Assembly: GCA_948146395.1 (NCBI GenBank)
Contig: OX411547.1
Span: 59,162,566-59,226,565, forward strand
DNA length: 64,000 nucleotides
Direction: 5' to 3'
From: Fragum whitleyi
Taxonomy: Eukaryota; Mollusca; Bivalvia; Cardiida; Cardiidae
Of the stretch, positions 12,024 to 23,183 are shown in pieces. Below the pieces are notes generated by a model. The model was not told the DNA's origin, searched no databases, and worked only from the letters and a program-made list of their open reading frames with translations. Each line of letters starts with the position of its first letter. The first letter of the stretch is position 1. A program made the position numbers and the translations under genes.

Positions 12024-12714
12024 CAGGGCTTGAAAATTCTACTTGTCGGCCCGTCCTGCATGATTTTTTCCTTCTTTGTCTATATAAGCAGGACGAGTGT
12101 TTTTTGCAAAATTTCACTTTTAAAACTAATGTTTCACTATATTTATACCCCCCACCTACGAAGTAGAGGGGGGTATATTAATTTCACCATGTCTGTCTGT
12201 CTGTCCATCTGTCCAGCCATCCATCCGTCCGGCCGGCCATAGACTTTTTTGTTTCCGGACTCCAACTCGAGAACCAAGTGGCCTAGAGTCATGAAACTTT
12301 ATACAAATGTTGCTTATGACCCAAGGAAGTGCCCTATTGTTTTTGGGTCACATAGGTCAAAGGTCAAGGTCACAGTCAGCTTTATTCAATTTTCATTTCT
12401 GGACTCTTACTCGAGGACCAAGTGACCTACAATCATGAAACTTTATGCAAATGTTGCTTATGACCCAAGGAAGTGCCCTATTGTTTTTGGGTCACATAGG
12501 TCAAAGGTCAAGGTCACAGTCAATTTTAATCCCAAAATCATGAAACTTCATGCAAATGCTGCATATGATCTCAATTTTTTTTACAAACACATCCTTCACT
12601 AATAGAACTTGCATTTTGAAAAAGTGCTTGTGGGGGGGTATAAGTCGGCTCTGCAAAAGTTCTAGTTTCTTATATAGTAGGACTAGTAGAAATTTCAAGA
12701 ATTTTTAAGCCCTG
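12024..12714. mobile_element. CAGGGCTT-ended MITE, interrupted by family E
   Basis: The terminal arms CAGGGCTTGAAAATTCTAC and, inverted, GAATTTTTAAGCCCTG bound the element, with inner arms TTGTCGGCCCGTCCTGC and AGGACTAGT. The family E element sits in the middle. It is related in layout to the CAGGGGTG-ended element at 61753-62380 (both contain CCTG..CAGGAC(G)AGT motifs). Confidence 0.55.
12142..12668 (+). mobile_element. Family E tandem-core element
   Basis: It starts TTTATACCCCCCACCTAC-GAA-GTAGAGGGGGGTATA, a strong 5' hairpin, then (TCTG/TCCA)n. It ends TGTGGGGGGGTATAAGTCGGCTCTGCAAAAGTTCTAGTTT. Two full core units of about 154 bp start near 12257 and 12411 and contain CATAGGTCAAAGGTCAAGGTCACAGTC, a DR1-like pair of AGGTCA half-sites. 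The tail is CTAG rather than CTTG. Confidence 0.7.
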
Positions 12715-12832
12715 TCTAGTCTTCATGAAACTTGGTCAGGATGTTGGCCAGGTCACAAGGATGAACCCTATCAAAAATGGGTAGGATCGTTGCCATATCA
12801 CAGGAAAAGGGGTCTTATTGACAATTTTCTTG

Positions 12833-14173
12833 TTATACCCCCGCGTCTGTCCGTCTGTCCGTCCGTCTGTGGACACAAATAGTAGTAATTTTGTGTCGCG
12901 AACTCCTCCTTCAGTTTTCATTCAAAAGCCTTGAAACTTTATAGAAACATTCATCACATGTTGAAGTTTTGCAAGACGCAATTTTCAGGTCCCAACTTCC
13001 CCTGGTTCATGAATTATCTCCCCTTGAACTTAGACATTTTTTCCTATTTGTTACCATATACTTATCATTTTGTGTTGCAAACTCCTCCTTCAATTTTCAT
13101 TCAATAGTTATGAAATATTATACAAACATACATCACATAATGAAGTTTTGCAAGACGCAAATTTCAAGTGTCAACTCTCCCAGGTTCACTAATTATCTCC
13201 CCTTGAACTTAAGACATTTTTTTCTATTTGTTACCATTTACTTATAATTTTGTGTCGCAAACTCCTCCTTCAATTTTCATTCAATAGTTATGAAATATCA
13301 TACAAACATTCATCACAAGTTGAAGTTTTGCAAGACGCAAATTGCAAGTCTCAATTCCCCCTGGTTCATGAATTATTTCCCCTTGAACTAAGACATTTTT
13401 TTCTATTTGTTACCATGTACTTATCATTTTGTGTCGCAAACTCCTCCTTCAATTTTCATTCAATTGTAATGAAACATTATGCAAATATTGATCACAAGTT
13501 GAAGTTTTGCAAGAGGCTAATTTCAAGTGTCAACTCCACCAGGTTCATGAATAATGTCCCTTTGATCTTACGACATTTTTTTTCTATTTGTTACAATGTA
13601 CTTATAATTTTGTGACCTAAACTCCTCCTTCAATTTTCATTCAATAGTTATGAAACATTATACAAACAATAATCACATGTTGAAGTTTTGCAAGACAAAA
13701 ATTTCAAGTGTCAACTTCCCCAGGTTCATATGTTATCTCCCCTTGAACTTTGACATTTTTTCCTATTTGTTACCATGTACTTATAATTTTGTGTCGCAAA
13801 CTCCTCCTGCAATTTCCATTCAAAAGTAATGAAACAGTATACAGACATTTATCACATGTTGAAGTTTTGCAAGACACAAATTTCAAGTGTAAACTCCCAC
13901 AGGTTTATGAATTATCTCCCCTTAAACTTAAGACAATTTTTCTTTTTGAACACATATACTTGTAATTTTGTTTCCCAAACTCCTCCTTCAGTTTTCCTTC
14001 AATAGCTTGAAAACATTTATCACATGTGTCAGTTTTGCAAGACGCAATTTAGAGGTCTCAAATCCAAGAGTTATCTTTATATTTGAAGCATTTTGCTTCT
14101 TCTGTCAAAGTATCTCATTCTCTGAAAGCACTTGCGGGGGTATTAAGTCACATTCAGTGACAAGCTCTAGTTA
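12833..14173 (+). mobile_element. Family F tandem-core element, 7 units of 180 bp
   Basis: It starts TTATACCCCCGCG with TCTGTCCGTC repeats. It ends TTGCGGGGGTATTAA, hairpin GTCAC-ATTCA-GTGAC (14147-14161), AAGCTCTAGTT. AACTCCTCCTTCA(A/G)TTT marks seven core units at 12901, 13080, 13260, 13439, 13620, 13799 and 13978 (period 179-181 bp). Because 180 is divisible by three, some units stay open and yield apparent proteins of 92 and 121 residues; these are artefacts of the repeat. Confidence 0.8.
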
Positions 14174-14695
14174 ACACTCAAGAGGCCACAAATATGGCCC
14201 AATCTTCATGGCACTTGGTCAGAATGTTGGCCAAGACACAAGGATGAACCCTTTTGAAAAATAGGAAGGATCTATGCCATATCACAGGAATAGGGGTCTT
14301 AATGATATTTTTCTTGTTTTAACTCTAATAGCCAATATTCTTGCCCAATCCTCATGAAACTTGGTTTTATGTAGAAATTATCTTCTTAATGATATCTGCC
14401 TATTTAATTGATGTAATGTCCCAGGGTCAAAGGTGAGCTAGATACCTAGGACCATTATGGTCCTCTTATTTAAATCTAAATTTCTCCATTTTAACTCAAA
14501 AATAAATTTGTTTTCTGCAGCCTGTATGAAATTTGACATGCCTAAAATTTTGTAGACTAGAAATAGAGGATATTAAATGTGTGGTAAAAAAACCCTGAAA
14601 TGAATCATCCATGAATGGATAGAAATTCAGCTTTGCAGAAAGTTTTGTCTTTTTAAGGAGATGAGTATAATAAGCAATAAATTGATTTTTAGCTC

Positions 14696-15808
14696 CACTG
14701 GACTAAGTCCAGCGAAGCTATATATTATCATGGCCTGGTGTCTGTCCTGGGTGTGTGTGTCCATCTGTTAACTTATTCTTTAAACATCTTCTCTGAAACC
14801 ACAGGACCAATTTCAATGAAACTTTACAAGAATTTTGATTGGCCCAAAATATGGGTGTGGCAGGACGGGGCTTATTTTGAGCTGCAATCTTTGAACGACA
14901 TCTCCTCCTAATCCATAGAGCCGATTTTAATGGAACTTTACCAGAATATTCCTAGAGTGGTCCTTTTTAAGAATCGTTCACAAAATTCTGATTGGCCCAT
15001 AAAAATGGCTGTAGCAGGGTGGGGTTTATTTTGAGCCCTAAAACTTTGAAGAACATCTCCTCCTGAACCTGTAGGCCAATTTCAATTAAACTTTAACAGA
15101 ATGTTCATTTGGTGACCCTGTTCATGAAATTTTGATTCGGCTTTAAAAATGGGTGTGGCAGGGAGGGACTTATTTTGAGCCAAAAAGTCTTTGAATGACA
15201 TCTTCTACTGAACCTCTGGGCTAATTCCATTGAAAATTTACTTGAATGTTCCTTTGGTGCCCCTTTTTAAAAATTGTTTGTGAAATTTTGTTTGGTCCAA
15301 AAATATAGGTGTTGCAGGCAGGGCTTATTTTGAGCCAATTTTTTTTAACCCTTGTCATGCTAAACCCGGAATATTCCTGCTTTGGCAGGAGCTATATACA
15401 AACATCAGCCTGCACATATGTGCAGTCTGATATTAGTCTACATCACCTGTTTCTCACTTTCAAACCAGAATTGTCATTAGATTTAGTTTTTCAAATAAAA
15501 ATTGACCTAAAGTTGAGACTTTCAGTGCTTTTTGACCTTTGATTTTGATGAAAATTTATAGCCAAAATTTATTCAGCATGACAAGGGTTATCAACATCTC
15601 CTCTTGAACTCTAGGGCCAATTCCAATGAAACTTTACCAGAATGTTCCTTGGGTGACCCTTTTCAAAAATTATTCACAAAATTATGATTGGCCCATAGTT
15701 TATGGCTTAGCTTAATACTTTAAATGCTATTTATTAATTAATTTTCATTAATCTGTTAACCATTTAGTGCTAGTGGAGCGTTACTGGCCCTCATGGGCCT
15801 CTTGTTTT
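14696..15808 (+). mobile_element. Family C-type tandem-core element
   Basis: It starts TTTTTAGCTCCA with hairpin CTGGAC-TAA-GTCCAG (the stem differs from 10535-11460 but stays paired) and ends GCTAGTGGAGCG, hairpin GGCCC-TCAT-GGGCC (15786-15799), TCTTGTTT. Core units carry CCAATTTCAATGAAACTTTA and TTGGCCCATAAAAATGG. It contains a TTAA MITE at 15345-15591. Confidence 0.75.
15345..15591 (+). mobile_element. TTAA MITE (piggyBac-like ends)
   Basis: The ends AACCCTTGTCATGCT and AGCATGACAAGGGTT are inverted repeats, flanked by TTAA on the left and TTAT on the right. The interior carries CCTGCACATATGTGCAG, a small hairpin. Other copies: 16836-17070, 25165-25399, 28356-28604, 29508-29755, 44521-45742, 45855-46087, 50409-50615, 62672-62918. 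The TTAA target and CCC-starting ends are piggyBac traits; no transposase is present. Confidence 0.8.
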
Positions 15809-16193
15809 TTTAAATTAATCAACATTTTTTCCCTATAACATAAAATAGCCTTTGTACATTATGGCATCATGACTTGTGTAATGAAGTCATTTTCTGGCTA
15901 AGGATTAGGAAAAAATGTATCCACTAAGCTCATTCAAAAAGTTATTACTCAAGTTTAATATCACCTGTTAATTATAGAATTTATTTATTTCACCTGCGGC
16001 TAAACTCATGTTATATAACGGGATATATATAGTATAGGGTTGATAAAAAATTGTGTGGACACGTTGAGTTTTATCTTTTTTCAAGAGATTTTCAATTTTC
16101 ATTGACTCATTACCAGACCACATAATTTAAGACTGGTCCAATTTCAAAGAAATTGCAGACAATAATGTTGATAAATGAGCTATAAAAAATTTC

Positions 16194-16446
16194 AATATGT
16201 GACCTCAGTCACGGGAAAAGGGACCATCTGGGAACTCTGTAGAATAGACATTTGAAAAAGAGATTTGTTCTATTACAGGCCAACCAGAGGTCACATTTGA
16301 AGGATTCTTTCACTGAATTGGATTGATTATTCTAGATTCAGAAAATTTATAAAGTGCTTAAAGTTTCAACTCTAGTCAGTCTGCGCAGTTTACGCAGTTT
16401 TACTAGAGTCGATACTTTACGCACTGACGTGAATGGTCACTTATGG
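16194..16446. mobile_element. GTGACCT-type MITE fragment
   Basis: AATATGTGACCTCAGTCACGGGAAAAGGGACCATCTGGGA resembles one arm of the element at 41131-41400 (ATGTGACCTGTCATGC..AAAAGGGAC). The interior shares GTCTGCGCAGTTTACGC-like sequence. The right arm is degraded. Confidence 0.45.
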
Positions 16447-16835
16447 ACATTTCCAATGATAACAGGGACAAAAGATTGAATTTTAAACCAGACAAATTAC
16501 TAAACTGATAATGATTATTTTTTCATCTAATTTCAGAAAACAGAAAATACCAGCAACCGAAGCCAAGATATTGCGCATGTGGCATGTGTCCGAGGGGGGA
16601 CGGTAAAGGACATCATGAGTTGACTAGGGGAATCATCCTTGATTGATTTTGGAATGAGAATGGATGAATGGGACAAATTGTGAACTATTTTAAAAGAGAG
16701 GTAATAGAAATTTTCCCATTTTGTTCTAATTGAATGAAATGAGTGATAATTTATTATTTCCCTTTGATGAATTATACTTATAGTTTTAGAGTAGATTTGT
16801 GTGTCTTGAAGGACCAATCAGACACATCAGAATGT

Positions 16836-17070
16836 TTAACCCTTGCCATGATGAACCTAGAATATTCCTGCTGAAGCAGGTGGTATAGACAAAGATCAGG
16901 CTGCACAAATGTGCAGTCTGATCTTAGTTTATACCTCCCTGTTTTCCTTTTAAAACCAGAAGTTTTATTTTCAAAATAAATACTTACTCAAAGTTAATGC
17001 ATCCAGTGCTCTTTGCATTTTGATTTTAATAGTGAATTGTAAGATTTTTATTCAGCATGACCAGGGTTAA
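16836..17070 (+). mobile_element. TTAA MITE
   Basis: TTAACCCTTGCCATGATGAA at the left and TTCAGCATGACCAGGGTTAA at the right give intact TTAA flanks on both sides. The interior hairpin is GCTGCACAAATGTGCAG. Confidence 0.8.
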
Positions 17071-17190
17071 GAAGACATCATGGATTATTTTGGGTGATTT
17101 GAATGAATGTTTGGATTGTTTTAAGCATATGAAACATTCTAGATGGTAGCTTACAAACCATGAATAGATCGCTAAGGGAGCAATTATGCA

Positions 17191-18075
17191 TTTTTATACC
17201 CCCCCCCCCCCTTCTAAATTTGGGTTATACTGGTTTCATTCCTTCTCTTATCTAAGAATAGTTGACCTAGAATCATGCAACTTTTATAAATTATAGCCCA
17301 TGATCCAGAGAGGTGACCTATAGTTTTTTATCCCCCGCCGTTTTCGGCAAGGGGATATAGTAATGCTCTCCGTCCGTCATTCCGTCACTAAACTTGTCCG
17401 GAGCATATCTCCTAAAGTATAATAGCTATCAACTTGAAACTTTATGGGTGGATAGATCTCATGGAGGAGAAGTGCAGTGCACAAAAGCTACAACTCTTGC
17501 TTGCATAATTTTGGAGTCATTGCCCCTTGTTATATTTAAGACTGAGATTTTGTCCGGAGCATATCTCCTAAAGTATAATAGCTATCAACTTGAAACTTAA
17601 TGGTCGGATAGATCTCATGGAGGAGAAGTGCAGTGCACAAGAACTACAACTCTTGCTTGCATAATTTTAGAGTTATTGCCCTTTGATATTTTAAAGACTT
17701 AGATTTTGTCCAGAGCATATCTCCTAAAGTATTAAAGCTATCAACTTGAAACTTAATGGTCGGATAGATCTCATGGAGGAGAAGTGCAGTGCACAAGAAC
17801 TACAACTCTGGCTTGCATAATTTTGGAGTTATTGCCCTTTGTTATTTTAAAGACTTAGATTTTGTAGGGGCTTAATTTCTTAAAGTAGAACCCTTAATCT
17901 ATTAGGCTTCAGTTTACTATCAAGCTTCTCGGTGGGGGATGGCCATGTCCGACATGGCTGTTGTTGGTCTAGAGGGTTTAATGTCACAATTGACCTTTAA
18001 AAAGTGTTTATGGAACTGGGACAAAGGGAAGGTGGGTGTTGTATAAATTTAAAGCGCTTTGCAAAAGATCTAAAT
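17191..18075 (+). mobile_element. Family E-type element disrupted by family J
   Basis: The left part (TTTTTATACCCCCCCC.. then CTAGAATCATGCAACTTTTAT) matches family E. The right part (GGTGGGTGTTGTATAAATTTAAAGCGCTTTGCAAAAGATCTAAATT) matches its 3' end GGGGGTATAAGTCGGCTCTGCAAAAGTTCTAG. The 641 bp family J element lies between them. Confidence 0.55.
17325..17965 (+). mobile_element. Family J tandem-core element
   Basis: It starts TTTTTATCCCCC with hairpin GCCG-TTTT-CGGC and CAAGGGGATA, then CCGTCC. It ends CGGTGGGGGATG, hairpin GCCATGTC-C-GACATGGC (17942-17958), TGTTGTT. Three core units (GAGCATATCTCCTAAAGTAT) start at 17401, 17557 and 17713, exactly 156 bp apart. Confidence 0.75.
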
Positions 18076-18385
18076 TGCGTTGGATAAAAGTCACTTTCAT
18101 AATATATTTAACTGCATGTTACCCAGAACACATGTAGCCCTGAGACCATTCAAACTAAGAAAATGACCTTTTATACTACCTTATGCCTAAGTAAGAAAAG
18201 ATTTGTATTATTTGACCAATGACCAAACTGGTTAAAACTCAGAGTTTTTGGTAAACATTTTGAATTGTGCTTTAGTTAAATCAGTTGAAAAAAATGGAAA
18301 CAAAGGATAATGTGAGTAAATTTTGCAGGGAAAAAGACTAGCAGTAGTCGCCCAAGGCCCCTAGATTTTGGGCAAGGCCCCTAGA

Positions 18386-19171
18386 TTTTTAGCTCCACTT
18401 GCTCGAACACCGAGCTATGCTCATGGCAGTGTGTTGGTCCATACGTGCACAAATGATCCTTGGTGAACCTCCTCTAAAGTTGTTCAAGAAATTTGGATTG
18501 AACCCCAAATATGAGCTTGGCAGGGCCGGGCTTACTATCACTATGAAATCTTTAAATATCTTCTCCCAATCCATTGGCCCAATTTCAATGAAACTTGGCA
18601 TGAATGATGCTTGGGTGACCCTCTTGAAAAGCTGTTCCATAAATTTGGATTGCCCCCCAAATATGGGCTTGGCAGAGCTTATTTTCTCTATATAAACCTG
18701 AATTATCCTCCCAAACCATTGGCCTGATTTCAATGAAACTTGACATGAATGATCCTTGGGTGACTCTCTTATAAAGATGAAAATCTTCTCCTCCCAAACC
18801 ATTGGCCTGATTTCAATGAAACTTGGCATTGATGTTCCTTTGGTGACTTCTTACTTTCATTGTGAAAGAAATTTGGATTCCCCCCCTCCTCCCAATTATA
18901 TGGGTTTGGCAGAGCGGGTATTGTTTTCACTTTAAAATCATTTAACAAACTTCTCCTCTCCACTAATTTTGGCCAATTTCAATGAAACTTGTCATGAATA
19001 TTCACTTAGGTGCACCTTCACAGACCCAGTAAATCACTAATACACAGTCATGTAAATAGTTCTTAAGAGATTTCGAAGTGTTGTTTTAAGTCAAAGTAAG
19101 CTTTCTTTAATAACAGTCTGGAGATATTAAAAGCATGTGGAGCAATACATGCCCTCTGGGGCCTCTTGTTT
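18386..19171 (+). mobile_element. Family C-type element with decayed 5' hairpin
   Basis: It starts TTTTTAGCTCCACTTG and ends CATGTGGAGC, hairpin GCCC-TCT-GGGGC (19151-19162), CTCTTGTT. Core units (GGCCTGATTTCAATGAAACTTG, GATCCTTGGGTGACTCT) repeat about four times. A 146-residue minus frame across 18389-18829 merely reads the core. Confidence 0.7.
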
Positions 19172-19563
19172 GGAATGCCTCTACCCTTAATGTTAAATAT
19201 TGTATTTTTGACAACAAGGGACCCTAAGTTAAAGGTCTGTTTGCCTGTTTTGATTGTAACTATACAATACAATACAATTATTCTTTATTTGTAAATAAAG
19301 GCCACTGGCCCACAATACATCTACTTTTACATATGACAATTTATGGAGTTGTAATCCCGAAATTTCAACAATTAAGAAGAAAGTATCTTAAATTTTTGTA
19401 AAAAATATCATAAATATTTGAAAAACTAGACCAGTAGGGAAATATATATAAAGTTCTGCATTAAATCATTGTCAGAAGAAGAGCCAAGAAAAATGTTGCC
19501 TTTCGGCTTTTTCTCTACTTCCAACATTGATTCAATTTTAGGGTACATGCAAGTTCACCATAT

Positions 19564-19824
19564 CTAAGAAATAGAGTTTTTAATGTTCATAATTGCAGAT
19601 ATATATTTAGCAACCTTTTTAATCACAACAATATTTTCACATGATAATAATCTGTAAAAACTGTTGATGTCATCTCGACCAGGATACCATGCATATAGTA
19701 AAGCCTGTCTTTCTGCCAAATATTGTTCGCAATGAAAAAATACATGATACTCATCCTCAATAATTTCCAGATCTTTGGTATTTAAACAAAATATACATAA
19801 TCGATTTTCTCTGTCAATATTCAT
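19564..19824 (-). pseudogene. LINE C-terminal zinc-binding segment
   Basis: CIFC, about 14 residues, EDEYHVFFHC: the CxxC..H...C motif found at the C-terminus of many LINE RT proteins, aligned with CKIC..EDEFHFFYEC in copy 2. It follows the TGA at 19828 in the same frame, so it is part of the same ORF rather than a separate gene. Confidence 0.8.
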
Positions 19825-19827
19825 GTG

Positions 19828-20905
19828 TCATCCTCGTTCAATATTAAACTTGTGACTTGAGCAACGAAATCTCGACATAGCTTTTCTTAGGTACGGAGAC
19901 ATATCTATAAGAAGATATCTCTCCCTATCCAACAAAGAGCGTATACATTTGTAAAAACTACCTCTGGATGAATCGGTCATTCGTTCATGAAGATTTTGTA
20001 AACTGCAATCAGAAATTCTTTGTTTAAATTGTCTTATAAATTTTTTAGCATCTCCGCATTCCTGTGAAAACCAGGCCTGGCCAAATCCAAACATATTTAG
20101 AATATTTTTAATTTTTGAAGCCCAGTTAACCCTACCTATATCATTTAAAGATTTAAGCATTAAATAACACTGCTTTGGTATACGCGAATTTGGCATTTGT
20201 AGTAAGTTACACCAATAACTAATAGCTTTTGTTGTATATATGACACATAGAGGTAACCGTCCACATTCGGATAGTACAATAGTGTTATTTGTTGACGATT
20301 TAACCCCTAGAAATTCTCTACAAAACATCAATTGGACATTTTCTATGACAAAAGAATATTCTATTCCCCAAATTTCGCCCCCAAATGTTAAAATTGGAAC
20401 AACCATAGCATCAAACAGTTTAAAATATTCCTTATAAGGAAAATAGCCAAATTTATACTGATAAGACTTAATAGCATACATTGCTTTTTTGCCTTGAGCG
20501 GCAAGTTTATATTTTGACGCAGTCCAACATAGCTTAGGAGTAAAAATAAGCCCCATGTATTTATAAAATGAGGCTGTATTAACTTTATTGCCTTGAAATA
20601 ACCAGCGTTCATTAAGCCTTAGACCACCATTTCGGAAAACCATTATTTCCGTCTTTTTTAAGTTAACTGTAAGCTTAAAATCTAGACAAAAGTCAGAAAT
20701 ACAATTTAATTGTTGTTGTAAATTATTGATAGTATCCGCACAATGCGCTACATCGTCTGCATAAAGCAAACATTGAATTGGGCTTAACTCATTTGTAATG
20801 AAAATTCCCTTACATTTTTCTTTTAACAGTGAAGACAACTCTTGTATGAAAATTATAAAGATAATTGGGCTAGTTATGTCCCCTTGTCGGGTCCAATATT
20901 ACACA
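19828..20905 (-). pseudogene. LINE reverse transcriptase fragment, palm/thumb
   Basis: This is the main RT remnant: RQGDITSP (motif B), LLYADDVAHC (catalytic YADD, codons at 20752-20763), LKKTEIMVF, then the thumb and connection region. It ends at a TGA (19828-19830) in NIERG-stop-HMNID. Copy 2 reads MIEKGRHLGID at the same place, so the stop is most simply a CGA to TGA change. About 40-45 percent residue identity to copy 2 is my estimate by eye. Confidence 0.85.
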
Positions 20906-21170
20906 TGAATGCGTCCGATATCTTATTGCCTACCCTTATACTGGATTTAGTTTGAGAGTACATAGACATTAATAAGTTAAGCATATTACCATGTAAGCCT
21001 TTCTTCATAAGAGTTTGAAATAATTTCACATGATCAATTGAATCAAATGCCTTATGGAAATCTACATATAGGACATAAAAACGACCAGAAGGCTTGGAAA
21101 TATACTTGTGAACAAGACTTTGTAGGGTAAAAATATTATCTATCACAGAATATCCTTTGCCCTAACTATT
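20874..21170 (-). pseudogene. LINE reverse transcriptase fragment, fingers/palm
   Basis: The frame reads IDNIFTLQSLVHKYI, then GRFYVLYVDFHKAFDSIDH, the first catalytic aspartate region of RT (motif A, FxxAFD). It ends at NIGPDKGT-stop where the family expects G(T/V)RQGD. The other frame reads RQGDITSPIIF directly after, so a one-base indel near 20898-20905 breaks the gene. An in-frame stop also lies just upstream (21164). Confidence 0.85.
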
Positions 21171-21394
21171 CATTATAGATATAGTTTTTTTTATGTATAT
21201 CAGATTGTATATTGTTTATCACATTGTATATTGTATATCAGATTGTATATTGTTTATCAGTTAAGGATAATTTCTAAAAACATATTGAAGTGGAGAAGTT
21301 GGCTTTAGTTATTTTCACTTTACATTTTTTTTTAAATGCAATAGAGGTTACTTCTATATAATTTTGATAATGAGAGAACACTGAGCGAAAAAAA

Positions 21395-21690
21395 TGCTTG
21401 TCAGAAGCAATTTCTTCTTTCCACAATTATCTCTTCCCAAAGAAGATTATTTTCTTTCAAAAGACAATTAAATGCAAGCAAATGTTATCCTCAACACTTT
21501 TTGTCTACAGTTTTCCAATGGTTAAAAAGGAAACCGCAGAGCACATTTAATTTTCAAGATTTTCTCATGTAATCCCTGGAGTCAATCAGACTTCTTGCTT
21601 TCAAAGTGAAGGAGTCCCACCCAACTGATAATCAAGCAGTCTCAGACTCCTGGACTCCCCTTGGTGTCAAACCCTGAAAACATGGTCGTA
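21395..21690 (+). repeat. Unnamed dispersed repeat, copy 1
   Basis: Blocks AAGCAATTTCTTCTTTCCACA, TTTCTTTCAAAA, GCAAATGTTATCCTC and GTCTCAGACTCCTGGACTCCCCTTGGTG recur in the same order at 63185-63440 plus 63978-64000. The 3' part alone recurs at 54055-54165. No terminal inverted repeats or ORF are seen. Confidence 0.6.
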
Positions 21691-21721
21691 AGTAGAGAAA
21701 CTAAGGGCCTCTTGTTCTAAA

Positions 21722-22000
21722 CTTTTGATGTTCCCATGAAGATACGATTATTCTGATTGGCTGAAAAATTGGTTTCATCAATCAATGAAAACAATTTTGA
21801 GTACACAGCCAGTTTGTAAGCTTACTCACAAAGTATTGCCAAAACCGTCTGTCTCATTATGAAAAAAAACGTTTCCACTTCATACAATATTAAATCAAGA
21901 GAGATGAATGGAAACTTTTTTGAGTTCATGAAAGTATGAAACTAAAATCCTAATCACACTTATGTATGAATCCACTTGGTGTTCTATTCATCTCTTGATT
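21722..22000 (+). mobile_element. Foldback MITE, copy 1
   Basis: Its blocks (TTCTGATTGGCTG, AAAACAATTTTGAGTA, CCTAATCACACTT.TGTATGAAT) reappear in reverse orientation at 28870-29185. The inner arms ATCAAGAGAGATGAAT and ATTCATCTCTTGAT are inverted repeats. Confidence 0.6.
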
Positions 22001-22729
22001 GCACTTACAGGAAAAATAACATATAAAAAAAACCCCATAAAATAGAAAAATAAACAAAAAATGTTTGTTTCAGAGATGGCATGTTAAATTGTTAGGTAAT
22101 GACTTAGGGGAGTGAACACTATTTTCATGAACATTACACTTTTTTCAATAAAAAAATGTTTTATGTAAAAATCATGTTCTGATAAATATGCTGTTTTTAC
22201 ACCAACATGTTACATGTTAAAAGAATAAGGAATTATATTTGTTGAAAAAACTTGATTGTTTTTGGAGAAAACCTAAGGTCTTCCTAAAGCCTTAATGTTG
22301 TTGTCCTTGACTCATCATTTGTGTTATCTCTGGTCTTACCAAAGGCATTCACTTGAAACTTGGCACTTGTTCCCTATCAAAAAGTCTTAAAAACTTCTTC
22401 AAACTTGGACTTATATATTTTTTTTTTATCAGTGAGGGATTCCAAATCAGAAAAATATTAAACTTGGATACAACAATGTATTTTGTCGAGCCAGCTTGCA
22501 TTGAACAGGACACAGTTGTCACAACATCAATTCAGTTTTTGTGCCGTGGTTGATCAGTGACTCAGTGCGTCAAATACATGTAAATCTAAATCTTAATTGT
22601 GTTTCCACGTCCTCAAATCAATAGCTCTGTGCTTAACAGTTCAAACATAAAGGCATTAACAACTGTTTGGCCCTGAGCTATCAAAATGCAATGGTGTATT
22701 ATTTAAGCTCCATCTTCTAATATACAAAA
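22001..22729. other. No gene seen
   Basis: AT-rich; a 66-residue frame at 22353-22553 has no family resemblance. Confidence 0.4.
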
Positions 22730-23006
22730 ATTACCGCCTGCATTTTCCTATGCTCAGCTGTTTAATACTGGATGGTATATAAAAATGTGAAGTTAAAAAA
22801 GTGGTATGATTTGCACAAAGTGCATCTAGAGTTATCCCCTTGATAGTATATGTTGCTCTTTTGATGGTGAACATGTGTGCCAAGTTCCAAGCGAATGCCT
22901 TCAGTATAACCAGAGGATATCACAAAATGTCAAAGTTATCACACAAGGACACCACCAAGGTTATAGCAATATGTCGGGTTTTCTCCCCCAAAAAAGCCGA
23001 TCTTGA
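22730..23006 (-). mobile_element. Old single-unit family I element
   Basis: Relative to the intact family I at 44622-45600 it keeps the TACCGCCTGCATTTTCCTATGCTCAGCTG end, one core unit (TGTGCCAAGTTCCA.GCGAATGCCTTCAGTA) and the AATATGTCGGGTTTTCTCC..AAAGCCGA end, all in minus orientation. It is diverged. Confidence 0.6.
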
Positions 23007-23183
23007 ATGTTAAAGATAATGTGTAGTTTGTTATCCATGTACCATAATGTTCAAATTTTTAGACCCTAATATTAAACTGCAGATTTTTAATTCCAAAATC
23101 TTTAATGTTTAATGATAATCATGTTATTAAACTAACTTAAATGTTTGTTTTGTAAATTATGTATTTAAAAGTGTTGCTTATTA

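Larger units (their letters stand above)
11750..14472 (+). mobile_element. Family D tandem-core element, host of a nested stack
   Basis: It begins TTTTCTTAGCTCGACTGAGCAC and ends AGGTGAGCTAGATACCTA, hairpin GGACC-ATTAT-GGTCC (14449-14463), CTCTTATTT, a variant of family A. Its own units (CACTCTAGAGGCCACAAATTTGAT, TTCATGAAACTTGGTCAGGATGTTGG) are visible at 11846, 11997, 12716 and 14180. Three other elements (12024-12714, 12142-12668, 12833-14173) lie inside it. Confidence 0.65.
19258..21172 (-). mobile_element. 5'-truncated LINE (non-LTR retrotransposon), copy 1
   Basis: Reverse transcriptase remnants on the minus strand run from the palm (AFDSIDH) through the YADD box to a C-terminal CxxC...H...C motif. 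The 3' UTR ends with GGGCCAGTGGCC, TTTACAAATAAAG and short ATTGT repeats at about 19262-19285. The second copy at 56281-59558 shares GGGCCGGTGGCC and a TTGAA-repeat tail, so both belong to one lineage. Endonuclease and N-terminal RT parts are missing, as expected for 5' truncation. Confidence 0.85.

Noticed and set aside
13250..13615. 121-residue plus-strand frame with repeated LRHFFLFVT motifs
   Set aside because: It is two 180 bp family F units that stay open only because 180 is divisible by three.
18389..18829. 146-residue minus-strand frame
   Set aside because: It is the family C-type core read in reverse; motifs repeat with the units.
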